64,000 nucleotides of DNA, taken from contig CANMMF010000015.1 of assembly GCA_947498985.1 (NCBI GenBank), positions 18,659 to 82,658 on the forward strand. Reading direction: 5' to 3'. The notes under the pieces were generated by a model. The model searched no databases, had not been told where the DNA came from, and saw only the letters and a program-made list of their open reading frames with translations. Within the stretch, counting starts at the first letter, position 1. Each line of letters starts with the position of its first letter. Origin of the DNA: an uncultured Paracoccaceae bacterium. GTDB lineage: Bacteria > Pseudomonadota > Alphaproteobacteria > Rhodobacterales > Rhodobacteraceae. A program made the translations under genes and the position numbers. Shown piece by piece: positions 24,823 through 33,797 of the stretch.

Positions 24823-26810
24823 GCGCCGCCATGGGAAAAGCGCGGATCGCCACGGGCGTCCTGCTGGTGACGCTGGTGACCGGGGCCATGGGCTATACCA
24901 TCGCCTCCGCAGTGCTGACCTACCAGGATCTCGGCTTTGGGGCCGAGATCGACTTTGCCTATATCGCGCAGAACTATCTGGCGATCCTCGATCGCCGCCC
25001 GGAGGACGCGCAACTTATTCATCTGATCATCGGCAGTTTCGCCGCCGCCGGCATGATGCTGAGCCTCGCCCTCTCGGGATCGGCCCTCACACGCTTTGGC
25101 CAGACCCATTGGCAGACCGCGCGCGAGATGAAGGCCAATGGCTTCTTCGGGGCGCCGGGGACCGGGTTCATCCTCGGCAAGCTGGGGCCGCCGGGCTCCC
25201 GCGCCAACTACATTTGCTCGAAAGTCTTCCCGCATGCGCTGATCGTGGCTCCCACGGGTCGCGGCAAGACCACGGGCTTTGTCATTCCGAACCTGCTGAC
25301 CTGGCAGGGCTCCGCAGTGACGCTCGATGTGAAGGGGGAATGTTTCGAGGCAACGGCCCGGCACCGCGCAGCCCAAGGCGACAAGGTCTATCGCTTTGCC
25401 CCCACCGATTGGGAGGGCAAGCGCACGCATCGCTACAACCCGCTCCTGCGCATCTTTGAGCTGAAAGATCCCGCGCGCCAGCAGATGGAATTGCAGCTTC
25501 TCGCGACGCTCTTCCTGCAGAGCGACAACGACCGGGTGCAGGGCCTCCTCAAGGGCGGGATTGATCTCTTTGTGGCGGCAGGCCTGCTGGCCTTCCAGCG
25601 CAAGCGCCCCACCTTGGGCGAGATCTACCGCATCGCGGCCTCAGGCGGGAACAAGCAGAAGGAATATTTCGCGCGCGGCCACGAAGTGGAAAACAGGGCC
25701 GCCAAGCTGATCTTCACGCGTCTGGCCTCGACCAACAACGACACGCTGACCTCCTACGTCTCGCTCCTGATGACCTCAGGGCTCGATCAATGGCAGAACC
25801 CGGCCATCGATGAGGCGACGGCGGTGTCGGATTTTGATTTCCGCACGATCCGCAAGAAACCCTTTTCGGTCTATCTCGTGGTCCAGCCCCTCATGGTGAA
25901 GCCGCTGGCGCCGCTGATCCGGCTCTTCTTTTCCGATCTCCTCTCCGCCATGCAGGAGAAGGATCCTGGGCCGGATGAGCCTTGGCCTGTGATGATCATG
26001 CTCGATGAGTTCAACCGTTTGGGCAAGATGCCCATCGTGGTCGAAAGCATCGAGACCCTGCGCACCTATCGCGGTCATCTGGCCGTGGTCACCCAAACCA
26101 TCCCTGCCCTCGATGAAATCTACGGCGAAAACACCCGCCGCGCCCTGCAGGGCAATGCCGGCGTGAAGCTCTACCTCACGCCGTCGGATGAGAAGACCGT
26201 CGAGGAGCTGAGCAAGGCGGTCGGCAAGACCACCAAAACCGTCATCACGCGCTCTCAGTCTATCGGCAAGAACCCCTTCGAAGGGCGCAGCCAGTCCACA
26301 CGGACCGAAGAAAGCTCGCTGCTCCCCGAAGATGAGGCGCGCCGCTTGCCGCTCGACGAGATCGTCATGGTCATCGACGCGCAAATGCCGGTCCGGGCCA
26401 AACGGATCCAGTATTTTGACGATCGGCTGTTCAAGGCCATCCATGCGGCGCAGACAGGCGAGTTGCCGTTTCCGGAGCCGGGGGGAGGGGGATCGCAAGA
26501 CGCGCTGCCGCTGAGCATGCGCGCCATGCCGATGACTCCGCCACCGGTCGGGTCTGGCGGATCCGAGGCCGACGTTGAGGCCGAACGTCAGGCTGCTGAT
26601 GGCCAATCGTCAGGGAAAACTGATGTCGCTCCAAAGAAAACTTCGCCGGTCGTTCAAGCCGTTATCGCCGAGGAACAGCGACAGATTGAAATGGATTTTG
26701 GGGGGGAAGTGGCTGCTCTTGGTTCGGTGAAAGATGCGGATGTCGAGCAGGTACGAACGGCCGTACATGATTTGAGCGAGTTGGAGACAGCCCTAACACA
26801 GGGGCTCTAA
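24819..26810 (+). CDS. traG: VirD4/TraG type IV coupling protein
   Basis: 663 residues from a TTG that overlaps the relaxase stop; the ATG at 24831 is an alternative. Coupling proteins are inner-membrane hexameric ATPases that feed the relaxase-DNA complex to the T4SS. Two N-terminal helices (ATGVLLVTLVTGAMGYTIA and LIHLIIGSFAAAGMMLSLAL), Walker A APTGRGKTTGF near residue 143, Walker B MIMLDEFNRLG near 390. The C-terminal 120 residues are low-complexity. It ends the + strand mobilisation operon; its T4SS partner lies on the opposite strand beyond the defence island. Confidence 0.9.
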   Translation: MSAAMGKARIATGVLLVTLVTGAMGYTIASAVLTYQDLGFGAEIDFAYIAQNYLAILDRRPEDAQLIHLIIGSFAAAGMMLSLALSGSALTRFGQTHWQTAREMKANGFFGAPGTGFILGKLGPPGSRANYICSKVFPHALIVAPTGRGKTTGFVIPNLLTWQGSAVTLDVKGECFEATARHRAAQGDKVYRFAPTDWEGKRTHRYNPLLRIFELKDPARQQMELQLLATLFLQSDNDRVQGLLKGGIDLFVAAGLLAFQRKRPTLGEIYRIAASGGNKQKEYFARGHEVENRAAKLIFTRLASTNNDTLTSYVSLLMTSGLDQWQNPAIDEATAVSDFDFRTIRKKPFSVYLVVQPLMVKPLAPLIRLFFSDLLSAMQEKDPGPDEPWPVMIMLDEFNRLGKMPIVVESIETLRTYRGHLAVVTQTIPALDEIYGENTRRALQGNAGVKLYLTPSDEKTVEELSKAVGKTTKTVITRSQSIGKNPFEGRSQSTRTEESSLLPEDEARRLPLDEIVMVIDAQMPVRAKRIQYFDDRLFKAIHAAQTGELPFPEPGGGGSQDALPLSMRAMPMTPPPVGSGGSEADVEAERQAADGQSSGKTDVAPKKTSPVVQAVIAEEQRQIEMDFGGEVAALGSVKDADVEQVRTAVHDLSELETALTQGL

Positions 26811-26897
26811 CTTGATGGGTTGTCGCATCCAGAAGTTGATGCAGTAAGAGGTGGTCACCAGCCGCGTTCTAGAAGTCTGAGATTTCGCTCTCTATCA

Positions 26898-26922
26898 GGT
26901 TTGACCCTTTGCAAGGGTAACC
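26898..26922. promoter_or_regulatory. Hairpin between traG and the defence island
   Basis: GGTT-TG-ACCCTT-TGC-AAGGGT-AACC forms a near-perfect hairpin 88 bases after the traG stop, without a T-tract. It may end the mobilisation transcript. A second small hairpin, CGAAAA-GCCTG-TTTTCG, lies near 26974-26990 just before the next gene. Confidence 0.4.
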
Positions 26923-27002
26923 TCCATATCTTGTTGCTCCTCCCTTATGTTGCTCCAGATAAAGTGTTACATCTCGAAAAGCCTGTTTTCGGGAATCGAG
27001 AT

Positions 27003-28337
27003 GTGAATAAGAAAGTTACAACCAGCCAGCGAATTGGCGAAATCGGGGAGAAGGCGGCTAATCTTCAATTCTTGCGAATTGGGTTCCAATTCGATGGGCG
27101 TTCGCGGTTGGAAGCAGGGATAGACGGCATCGCTGAGGTGATGGACGATGATCAGCCGACTGCGAAGATGATTGCCGTTCAGGTCAAGGCTACTGAGCGT
27201 GGCAGCTATGTCGGCGAGACGAACGCCGGTTTCACCTATCGTGTCCGCGCTTCAGATTTCGACTATTGGCGTGGCTCCAACCTACCCGTCATCCTAGTTC
27301 TCTACAGGCAATTAGATGACACATTCTTCTGGAAGTCGCTCGAAAACCTCGTTGGCGAGGCCGAACGCACATTGCAGTTCGACAAGGAGCGCGACGTCTT
27401 GGACGGACGTGCGAAGGATCGCCTCGCTGCCCTGACCGTCGCCAAGCAAGGACACGGTTACTACGTCCCGCCACTTGGGGGAGGGGAGGACGCGATCATC
27501 AACATGGTGCCATTGCAGCTTCCTGAGGAAATCTTCGTCGCACAGACACAGCTCTCCACCCAGAAGGCGCTCGCCCGGATGAATAAGGTCCGGGACGGCC
27601 AGCGGTACGATTGGATGGTCGATGAAACCTCGCTTTGGACATTCTGCGACCCACTAACCACACCCGTTCGCGACCTGGTCGAACGGGATCAGGTCGAACG
27701 GATCGAAACCGACTTTCTGGCACAACACGACGCAGTGGATCAGCAATACAAATTTGCGGGTCTGTTGCGACATACTCTGGGCCATGACTTTCGGGATTTG
27801 CTTGGATGGGACCGAAAGAAAAAACAGTTCTACTTCTTGCCAACACCTGGAGGCGTCGCGCGCAAGTTTCGCTATCTTGGTGCGAAGCAGAAGACACAGG
27901 CAGACGTTGTCAGCGTCTATCAGAAGTCAAAGGGGGAGGGGCCCATCGACTATGTGCGGCACCATTCATTCCATCCCCGGTTCGAGCGCTTGGCGGACCA
28001 ATGGTACCTGATCATCAACCCATCCTACTACTTCACTTCGGATGGAGCGCGCGCGCTCAACTATCCGGATGCCTTGTTGTCCGGGAAGAAGCGCCTCGAC
28101 ACAAACAGCACCGTTCGAGGCCAGGTGATCATGTGGCATCGATTGCTGTCAGGTCTGGAATTTGAAGATGCCGGCGAACTGCTGGCACCCGACACCAAGA
28201 CGGATCGTATCATCAAGTTTGGTGACCCGCCTTCCATCGAACTGCCGAAGAGTGTGCCCGAGGACGTGTGGGGCGCGAAGGCGCAAAAGTCGAGGAAGCC
28301 GTCCGGCTCGAATGAACAAGGCAGCTTCGACCTATGA
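27003..28337 (+). CDS. DUF4365-APAZ effector nuclease of a short-Argonaute system
   Basis: 444 residues from GTG at 27003; the frame is open to 26820, but 27003 puts the domain at the N-terminus where the family has it. Residues 5-150 are DUF4365, a PD-(D/E)xK-like nuclease: RIGEIGE with E16, GIDG with D41, and VQVKAT with Q60 and K62. The C-terminal half resembles APAZ, the domain that binds short Argonautes: [20 protein letters not shown], then KKRLDTN and RGQVIMW. In SPARDA-type systems guide-target recognition by Argonaute unleashes this nuclease on cellular and invader nucleic acid. Stop overlaps the Argonaute start (ATGA). Confidence 0.82.
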   Translation: MNKKVTTSQRIGEIGEKAANLQFLRIGFQFDGRSRLEAGIDGIAEVMDDDQPTAKMIAVQVKATERGSYVGETNAGFTYRVRASDFDYWRGSNLPVILVLYRQLDDTFFWKSLENLVGEAERTLQFDKERDVLDGRAKDRLAALTVAKQGHGYYVPPLGGGEDAIINMVPLQLPEEIFVAQTQLSTQKALARMNKVRDGQRYDWMVDETSLWTFCDPLTTPVRDLVERDQVERIETDFLAQHDAVDQQYKFAGLLRHTLGHDFRDLLGWDRKKKQFYFLPTPGGVARKFRYLGAKQKTQADVVSVYQKSKGEGPIDYVRHHSFHPRFERLADQWYLIINPSYYFTSDGARALNYPDALLSGKKRLDTNSTVRGQVIMWHRLLSGLEFEDAGELLAPDTKTDRIIKFGDPPSIELPKSVPEDVWGAKAQKSRKPSGSNEQGSFDL

Positions 28338-29809
28338 GCGACTTCAAGACAAAGATCTTCCCGGAGCCTGAACTGGAATTTGGTGACCAACACCATCATC
28401 CTGATCCACGATTGGGGTTGCTACAGGCGGGCCCGTTGCAAACGAACCTGGGGGACACGATCAAAGTCGGCGTTGTTGGCAGCGCTCTGACCGTCGAAAA
28501 ATCAGGCGAGTTTCTGAATGCGATCGAAGATGGGTTCGAGGGTAAGACCGAAAAGCACCCGAACCTGCACCCGGATTTCCCCGGGTTGAGAAACCAGAAC
28601 CCCTATCGGTGCCGGTTTGAAATGGTGGCTGCCGAAGATGGAGTACTGACCAAAGGTCAGATCGAGAAGATTGCCAAGGAACCGAGCGATGCGCGTGCTG
28701 TGGAGATGGCCGTCGACGCAGTTATGGCGCAACTGGAAAAGCTGGAGGCGCATCATGAACGGCCGGACGTGGTCATGGTTTCTCTCCCTGTCAAGTTGAT
28801 CGAACGGGTCTGGAGAAACGAGCGGGCGCGCGATGACGAAGTTATAGAGGACGAAGCGGCCGACGCGAAAGCTGGCAGAGAAACCTCTCCGAACTTCCGT
28901 GGCTTGCTCAAGGCCAGAGCGATGGACCTCAGATTCTCAATTCAGATTGTTTGGGAGGATGTCATCAACCCCGATGCCAAGATCCCTCGCAAAATCAAGG
29001 AGAACTCTGACCGCCAAACCCAAGACCGAGCTGACCTCGCATGGAACCTTATGACGACGCTCTACTATAAGGGCAGCGGCAAGGTGCCCTGGCGCAGATT
29101 GCCGGAAGAAGGCGAGTTCACCGCCTGTTACATTGGCATCAGCTTTTTCAAGGATGCCGAAACCGACGAGATATGGACCAGTGCTGCGCAAATGTTCGAC
29201 GAGCGGGGCAGAGGGTTTATTCTTAGAGGCGGTCCTGCACAGTCAGAGTCGCGGGGTCGCCACCCGTTCCTCACTATCGATGAGGCTCACAAGCTTACCG
29301 AGAGCGCCTTGGCCGCCTACAAGTCGGTCCATAGAACGATGCCGGCACGCGTGATCGTCATGAAGACGTCGCGCTTTCGCGAGGACGAGGCCGAGGGTGT
29401 TGGCAAGGCGCTCGACGAGGCAGGTGTGGAACTGCGCGATCTCGTTTGGATTCATGAGAGCTATTCAGTCAAGGTGCTGCGCGACGGCGACTTCCCTGTC
29501 CTCCGCGGCACCTTCGTTGAACTGGACGGCAATGGGCTGCTCTATACCAACGGCAGCATTCCCTACTATGGGACCTATCCTGGCCTCTATGTCCCGAACC
29601 CCCTGTTGCTCTGTCCACACCCGCAAAGCGAGAGCACAATCGAACAGATTGCGAAGGAAGTTTTCAGCCTCACGAAGGTGAACTGGAACTCGACCCAGAT
29701 GAACCAACGCTTGCCGATTCCGATCCGAGCAGCCCGTAAGGTTGGTGACGTATTGAAATACGTTCCCTCGGGGCAAAAGGTCAGCAGTGACTATCGGAAG
29801 TACATTTAG
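28334..29809 (+). CDS. Short prokaryotic Argonaute (MID-PIWI)
   Basis: 491 residues, the usual length of short pAgos, which lack N and PAZ domains. The opening [20 protein letters not shown] is typical of the group. The MID region includes [10 protein letters not shown] and [24 protein letters not shown] starts at CYIGISFF (265-272), where Ser270 sits at the place of the first catalytic Asp, and ends with [18 protein letters not shown] (450-467). Slicing is therefore not expected; it should sense guide-target pairing and activate the overlapping DUF4365-APAZ nuclease. Start and stop are set by the ATGA overlap. Confidence 0.88.
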   Translation: MSDFKTKIFPEPELEFGDQHHHPDPRLGLLQAGPLQTNLGDTIKVGVVGSALTVEKSGEFLNAIEDGFEGKTEKHPNLHPDFPGLRNQNPYRCRFEMVAAEDGVLTKGQIEKIAKEPSDARAVEMAVDAVMAQLEKLEAHHERPDVVMVSLPVKLIERVWRNERARDDEVIEDEAADAKAGRETSPNFRGLLKARAMDLRFSIQIVWEDVINPDAKIPRKIKENSDRQTQDRADLAWNLMTTLYYKGSGKVPWRRLPEEGEFTACYIGISFFKDAETDEIWTSAAQMFDERGRGFILRGGPAQSESRGRHPFLTIDEAHKLTESALAAYKSVHRTMPARVIVMKTSRFREDEAEGVGKALDEAGVELRDLVWIHESYSVKVLRDGDFPVLRGTFVELDGNGLLYTNGSIPYYGTYPGLYVPNPLLLCPHPQSESTIEQIAKEVFSLTKVNWNSTQMNQRLPIPIRAARKVGDVLKYVPSGQKVSSDYRKYI

Positions 29810-29875
29810 AGCCTCTTGGGCCTTCGGGAGTTTGCAGAAAACCGATTTGAAAAAATAGAACGCTAGGGAATTCGG

Positions 29876-31864
29876 ATGAAGATTGACACACTTTTTATAC
29901 GGAACTTCCGATGCTTCGGCGCAGAGGCTGAAACTCTCAGGTTTGAGAACGGGGTTACGGCATTGGTTGGCGGAAACGGAGCCGGAAAAACGGCGGCGCT
30001 TCAGGCGTTAGCACGGCTTTTTGGTGTCTCAAGTGCAGAAAGACAGATCCAGACACGCGATTTTCATCTTAGGCCTGACCAAACCGAGCTCGATCCTGGA
30101 GCGACGCTGTCGATCGAGTGTATCCTGTCCTTCCCAGAATTAGACGGTCTTGACGAGGCGGCGGCGGCCGACGCCGTGCCGGATTTTTTCAACCATATGG
30201 CAGCAACCGGCCCTGGAGAACCGCTTAAAGCGCGCATGCGCCTGCAGGCAGTCTGGACGGATGACGGAACGCCCGATGGTACGGTGGAAGAGGACATTCG
30301 CTGGATTGGTACGCTCGGTGATGATTACGATTGGGATGAGTGCCAAAGGGTCGCCGCCGTTGATCGTGGCACCATCCAACTTGTTTATGTGCCGGCGACC
30401 CGTAATCCGGCGGATCGTGTCACTGATTTGCTTAAGGGGCGTTTGTGGCGGGCTGCGAAATGGTCGGATCGCCTGTCCAAGACGACCGAGCGCGGAGCCA
30501 AGCTCATCCAGAAGCGTTTTGAGCGCGAAGCACCCGCAGAATTCATCGTCGAGCGGCTTACGAAGCGCTGGCGGCAGGTCCACGAAGCCGACACAGATAC
30601 GACGCCAGTGCTCAGACTTGTGGAAAGTCGGCTCGAGGAACTGGTCAGGCGCGTCGAATTTGCATTCCATCCCGATGAGGCCGGTCGCGAGCGGGCGCTT
30701 GTCGACCTAAGCGACGGTCAACGCTCTCTGTTTCATATAGCTCTAACTGCGGCGACGCTTGAAACCGAAAAAGATGCTCTGCGACTGGCCGCTGCCGATA
30801 GCCCGTTCGATCAGGAAAAGCTGCGGCGTGCTCATCTTACGATTCTGGCCATCGAAGAACCGGAAAACAGCCTGTCGCCGTTCTTCCTCTCTCGCATTAT
30901 GAACCAAGCGCGCGACATCGGAGCGCTCAGCTCGGCGCAAGTACTGATCTCTAGCCACAGCGCTAGCATTTTGAGCCGTATCAAGCCGGACGAGGTGCGC
31001 TACTTCCGGCTCGATACGACCAGCAGGGCCTCATCGGTGAAATCTTTGACGCTACCTGACGATGCGACCGAGGCGGGTAAGTATGTCCGGCTCGCCGTGC
31101 GGGCGTATCCGGAGCTCTACTTCGCGCGGTTCGTCATCCTCGGCGAGGGGGACTCCGAACGAATTGTGTTGCCTCTGCTCGCGGAGGCGATGGGCGTCCC
31201 TCTTGATCCTTCTTTCGTGCCTGTTGTGCCGCTCGGCGGTCGCCATGTCGATCACTTTTGGCGGCTTCTTGACGCGCTGAAGATACCGCATGCAACGCTG
31301 ATTGATCTCGACCTGGGGCGCTCACATGGCGGTGCGAACACGATAAGGGCGACCGTCGGATCGCTCGCCGAAATTGGAAACGATCTCAGCAACAACTTGG
31401 ATGTGATGATGGAAGTGGTCGAGCTCGCCAACCTTCCTGCCCTGTCCGACGAAGAGATGACTGATGGATTTGCTGAAAACAACTGGATGCAGGCGCTGAA
31501 AGACGAAGGTGTTTTTTTCTCCGATCCACTCGATCTGGACTTCGCGATGCTCGCGGCATTTCCAGACGCCTATAAGGAGCTCGATCCGGGCGCGCACGGT
31601 CCTGACGACAGTGAAGAGGCCTTGGAGCGCAAGAAAGCCGCCACTCTCAAAAAGGGCGGGAACGCTGGTCTCTACGATCCTGAGTGGGATGATTGCTTTA
31701 TCTGGTATCCATACCTGTTCTTGAGCCGAAGCAAGCCTGAAACGCATCTGGCCGCGATTAATCGCATTCCGAAGGCAGATCTTGCCGCAAACGCTCCGCC
31801 TGAACTGTGCGCGCTGGTTCAACATGTCAAAATGAAGCTCGGTCTCGAGAACGGCGCAGATTGA
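29876..31864 (+). CDS. gajA: OLD-family ATPase-TOPRIM nuclease, GajA-like
   Basis: 662 residues. N-terminal ABC-type ATPase split by a dimerisation region: Walker A GGNGAGKT (32-39), signature LSDGQRSL near 282, Walker B LAIEEPENSLSP, and SSHSASIL for the switch His. C-terminal TOPRIM: E424 in LGEGDSER, D477-x-D479 in LIDLDLG. This is the architecture of GajA, the DNA-nicking subunit of Gabija, and of class 2 OLD nucleases paired with UvrD. It is longer than the best-studied GajA (under 600). Overlaps gajB (TGATG) and follows the Argonaute gene by 66 bases on the same strand. Confidence 0.85.
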   Translation: MKIDTLFIRNFRCFGAEAETLRFENGVTALVGGNGAGKTAALQALARLFGVSSAERQIQTRDFHLRPDQTELDPGATLSIECILSFPELDGLDEAAAADAVPDFFNHMAATGPGEPLKARMRLQAVWTDDGTPDGTVEEDIRWIGTLGDDYDWDECQRVAAVDRGTIQLVYVPATRNPADRVTDLLKGRLWRAAKWSDRLSKTTERGAKLIQKRFEREAPAEFIVERLTKRWRQVHEADTDTTPVLRLVESRLEELVRRVEFAFHPDEAGRERALVDLSDGQRSLFHIALTAATLETEKDALRLAAADSPFDQEKLRRAHLTILAIEEPENSLSPFFLSRIMNQARDIGALSSAQVLISSHSASILSRIKPDEVRYFRLDTTSRASSVKSLTLPDDATEAGKYVRLAVRAYPELYFARFVILGEGDSERIVLPLLAEAMGVPLDPSFVPVVPLGGRHVDHFWRLLDALKIPHATLIDLDLGRSHGGANTIRATVGSLAEIGNDLSNNLDVMMEVVELANLPALSDEEMTDGFAENNWMQALKDEGVFFSDPLDLDFAMLAAFPDAYKELDPGAHGPDDSEEALERKKAATLKKGGNAGLYDPEWDDCFIWYPYLFLSRSKPETHLAAINRIPKADLAANAPPELCALVQHVKMKLGLENGAD

Positions 31865-33735
31865 TGTTGGTGCTTCCCGATGATTGGAGGCCTCAGGGCG
31901 TCGACGATCTCGAGCCGGGCGCGTGGCAAGCGCTGCGCGAAACGGACCGAAGCGTATGCGTTACCGCCGGCGCAGGCGCGGGCAAGACAGAATTCCTAGC
32001 GCAAAAAGCAGCATACCTCCTGCAAACTGGCATCTGTCTGCCGCCCAAATGCATCCTGGCCATCAGCTTTAAAAGGGATGCTGCACAGACGCTCAAGGCG
32101 CGCGTAGGCAAGCGTTGTCCGCCCGATCAGGCGCGCCGTTTTCACTCGCTTACCTTCGATGCGTTCACCAAAAATATGTTAGACCGCTTTCGGGCCGCGA
32201 TCCCTCAACCCTTTGGGCCGCCCCGCAACTATGAAATTGGGTTTCCGCGGCGCGATGATTTGGAGGACTTCCTCACCCGGAGCGGTCGGCGTGACATCGG
32301 CTGGCAAAAATTCGAAAAGGCGATCGCACGCGCGCCGCTTCCGTTCGATGCGGAGGGAATACCACCGGCTTGGCGCGAGCTACTTCATACTTATTGGCAG
32401 GAGCAATTGGAGCGTCCAACCGGTACGTTGCTCTCGTTTGCCATGATTAACAGACTTGTCGATTATTTGCTGCGCGAGAACCCCGCGATACGGCGTGCCC
32501 TGCAGCTCACCTATCCCTTCGTTTTCCTCGATGAATTCCAAGATACGACATATGCACAATATGATCTGGTGAAGAGTGCTTTTCATGGCAGTGATGCCGT
32601 TTTCACAGCCGTCGGCGACGACAAGCAACGCATTATGGGCTGGGCCGGGGCGATGGACAACGCCTTTCAGGAATTTGCTTCTGACTTCAATGCAGTGAAC
32701 GGAGCGCTACGCTTTAACTGGCGGTCTCATGCGGATCTGGTCGCCATTCAACAGGTGATTGCGGAGCGCATCGATCCAAACGTAGAAGACGTTGAAGCCA
32801 GGGGGCAGCGCGCCGTCGACGGTCAGGTCGCTGCGCTTTGGCGTTTCGATACACGCGAGCAGGAAGCACAGCAAATCGCGGCTTGGATCGATAGAGAAAT
32901 TGAGCACGGCATTCTGGAGCCGCATGATTGCGCCATTCTCGTGCGTATGCGCGCCGACGATGTTGAAGCCGAACTGACGGACGTATTTGCAGCGCAAGGC
33001 CTGAAGATCAGAAACTTGGCGCGTAGTGTTGGTGGAATTGCGATTCAGGAACTACTTGCCGAAGAACTGACAGGTATCTTTATACCGCTCTTGAGGCTCG
33101 GTACTGGTGAACGTAGCCCGGGTGCCTGGAACGCCACTCAAGAACAGCTGCAAGCGCTATTCGCCATCGATACTGGCGATGAACGAGCCCAGGAGCGGCT
33201 GCAGCGAAGTATTGAAGAATTCTCCTCCACTTTGCGTGCGGCTATGCGCGATAACGAACAGAATGGCGAGAGCGCGGCAAATGTGTTTCAGATCGCCCTT
33301 GAATTTGTCGGTGCCGATCGGCTGCGCCAGGCTTTTCCCGCCTATAGACGGGACGCGGACTTCGAACGGGTACGGACAGGGTTCATCACGCTGTTTTGCG
33401 AATGCGCCGAAGCTGTGGACGCTTGGTCAGACGCTCTCGATCGCTTCGAAGGCATAGGCCAAGTGCCACTTATGACGATCCACAAAAGCAAGGGTCTTGA
33501 GTTTCACACAATGATCTTCTTTGGTCTCGATGCACAGACTTGGTGGAGCCTTTCACCCGGACGGGATGAAGAGCTGAATTCCTTCTTTGTCGCCTTCACG
33601 CGTGCCATGCAAAGGGCCTTCTTCGCTTATTGCAGTGAGCGCGGACAAGCGATCGGATGGCTTGAAAACATGTTGCTGCCGGCCGGTCTGGAGCGGGTCG
33701 ACGGGCTCCTGCACCTTGCGGTTGGAGATGAATAG
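31864..33735 (+). CDS. gajB: UvrD-like superfamily 1 helicase, GajB-like
   Basis: 623 residues from the ATG at 31864, which shares a base with the gajA stop. Motif I GAGAGKTE (36-43), motif II FLDEFQDT, motif III VGDDKQRIMGWAGA, motif IV-V MTIHKSKGLEF and motif VI FVAFTRAMQRAFF are all intact, so it should be an active 3'-5' helicase. With the preceding TOPRIM ATPase it forms the Gabija pair, in which the helicase senses DNA ends or unwound DNA and GajA cuts. GajB is usually near 500 residues, so this is a long version. Confidence 0.85.
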   Translation: MLVLPDDWRPQGVDDLEPGAWQALRETDRSVCVTAGAGAGKTEFLAQKAAYLLQTGICLPPKCILAISFKRDAAQTLKARVGKRCPPDQARRFHSLTFDAFTKNMLDRFRAAIPQPFGPPRNYEIGFPRRDDLEDFLTRSGRRDIGWQKFEKAIARAPLPFDAEGIPPAWRELLHTYWQEQLERPTGTLLSFAMINRLVDYLLRENPAIRRALQLTYPFVFLDEFQDTTYAQYDLVKSAFHGSDAVFTAVGDDKQRIMGWAGAMDNAFQEFASDFNAVNGALRFNWRSHADLVAIQQVIAERIDPNVEDVEARGQRAVDGQVAALWRFDTREQEAQQIAAWIDREIEHGILEPHDCAILVRMRADDVEAELTDVFAAQGLKIRNLARSVGGIAIQELLAEELTGIFIPLLRLGTGERSPGAWNATQEQLQALFAIDTGDERAQERLQRSIEEFSSTLRAAMRDNEQNGESAANVFQIALEFVGADRLRQAFPAYRRDADFERVRTGFITLFCECAEAVDAWSDALDRFEGIGQVPLMTIHKSKGLEFHTMIFFGLDAQTWWSLSPGRDEELNSFFVAFTRAMQRAFFAYCSERGQAIGWLENMLLPAGLERVDGLLHLAVGDE

Positions 33736-33797
33736 CAAGTTTAGTTTCAATCCACGGCTTAGTGGCCCGTTGGTGCACACGGGGGTATGATCCCGGC

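Noticed and set aside
28334..29809. Catalytically active slicer Argonaute
   Set aside because: PIWI opens with IGIS instead of an Asp-containing strand, and N and PAZ domains are absent.
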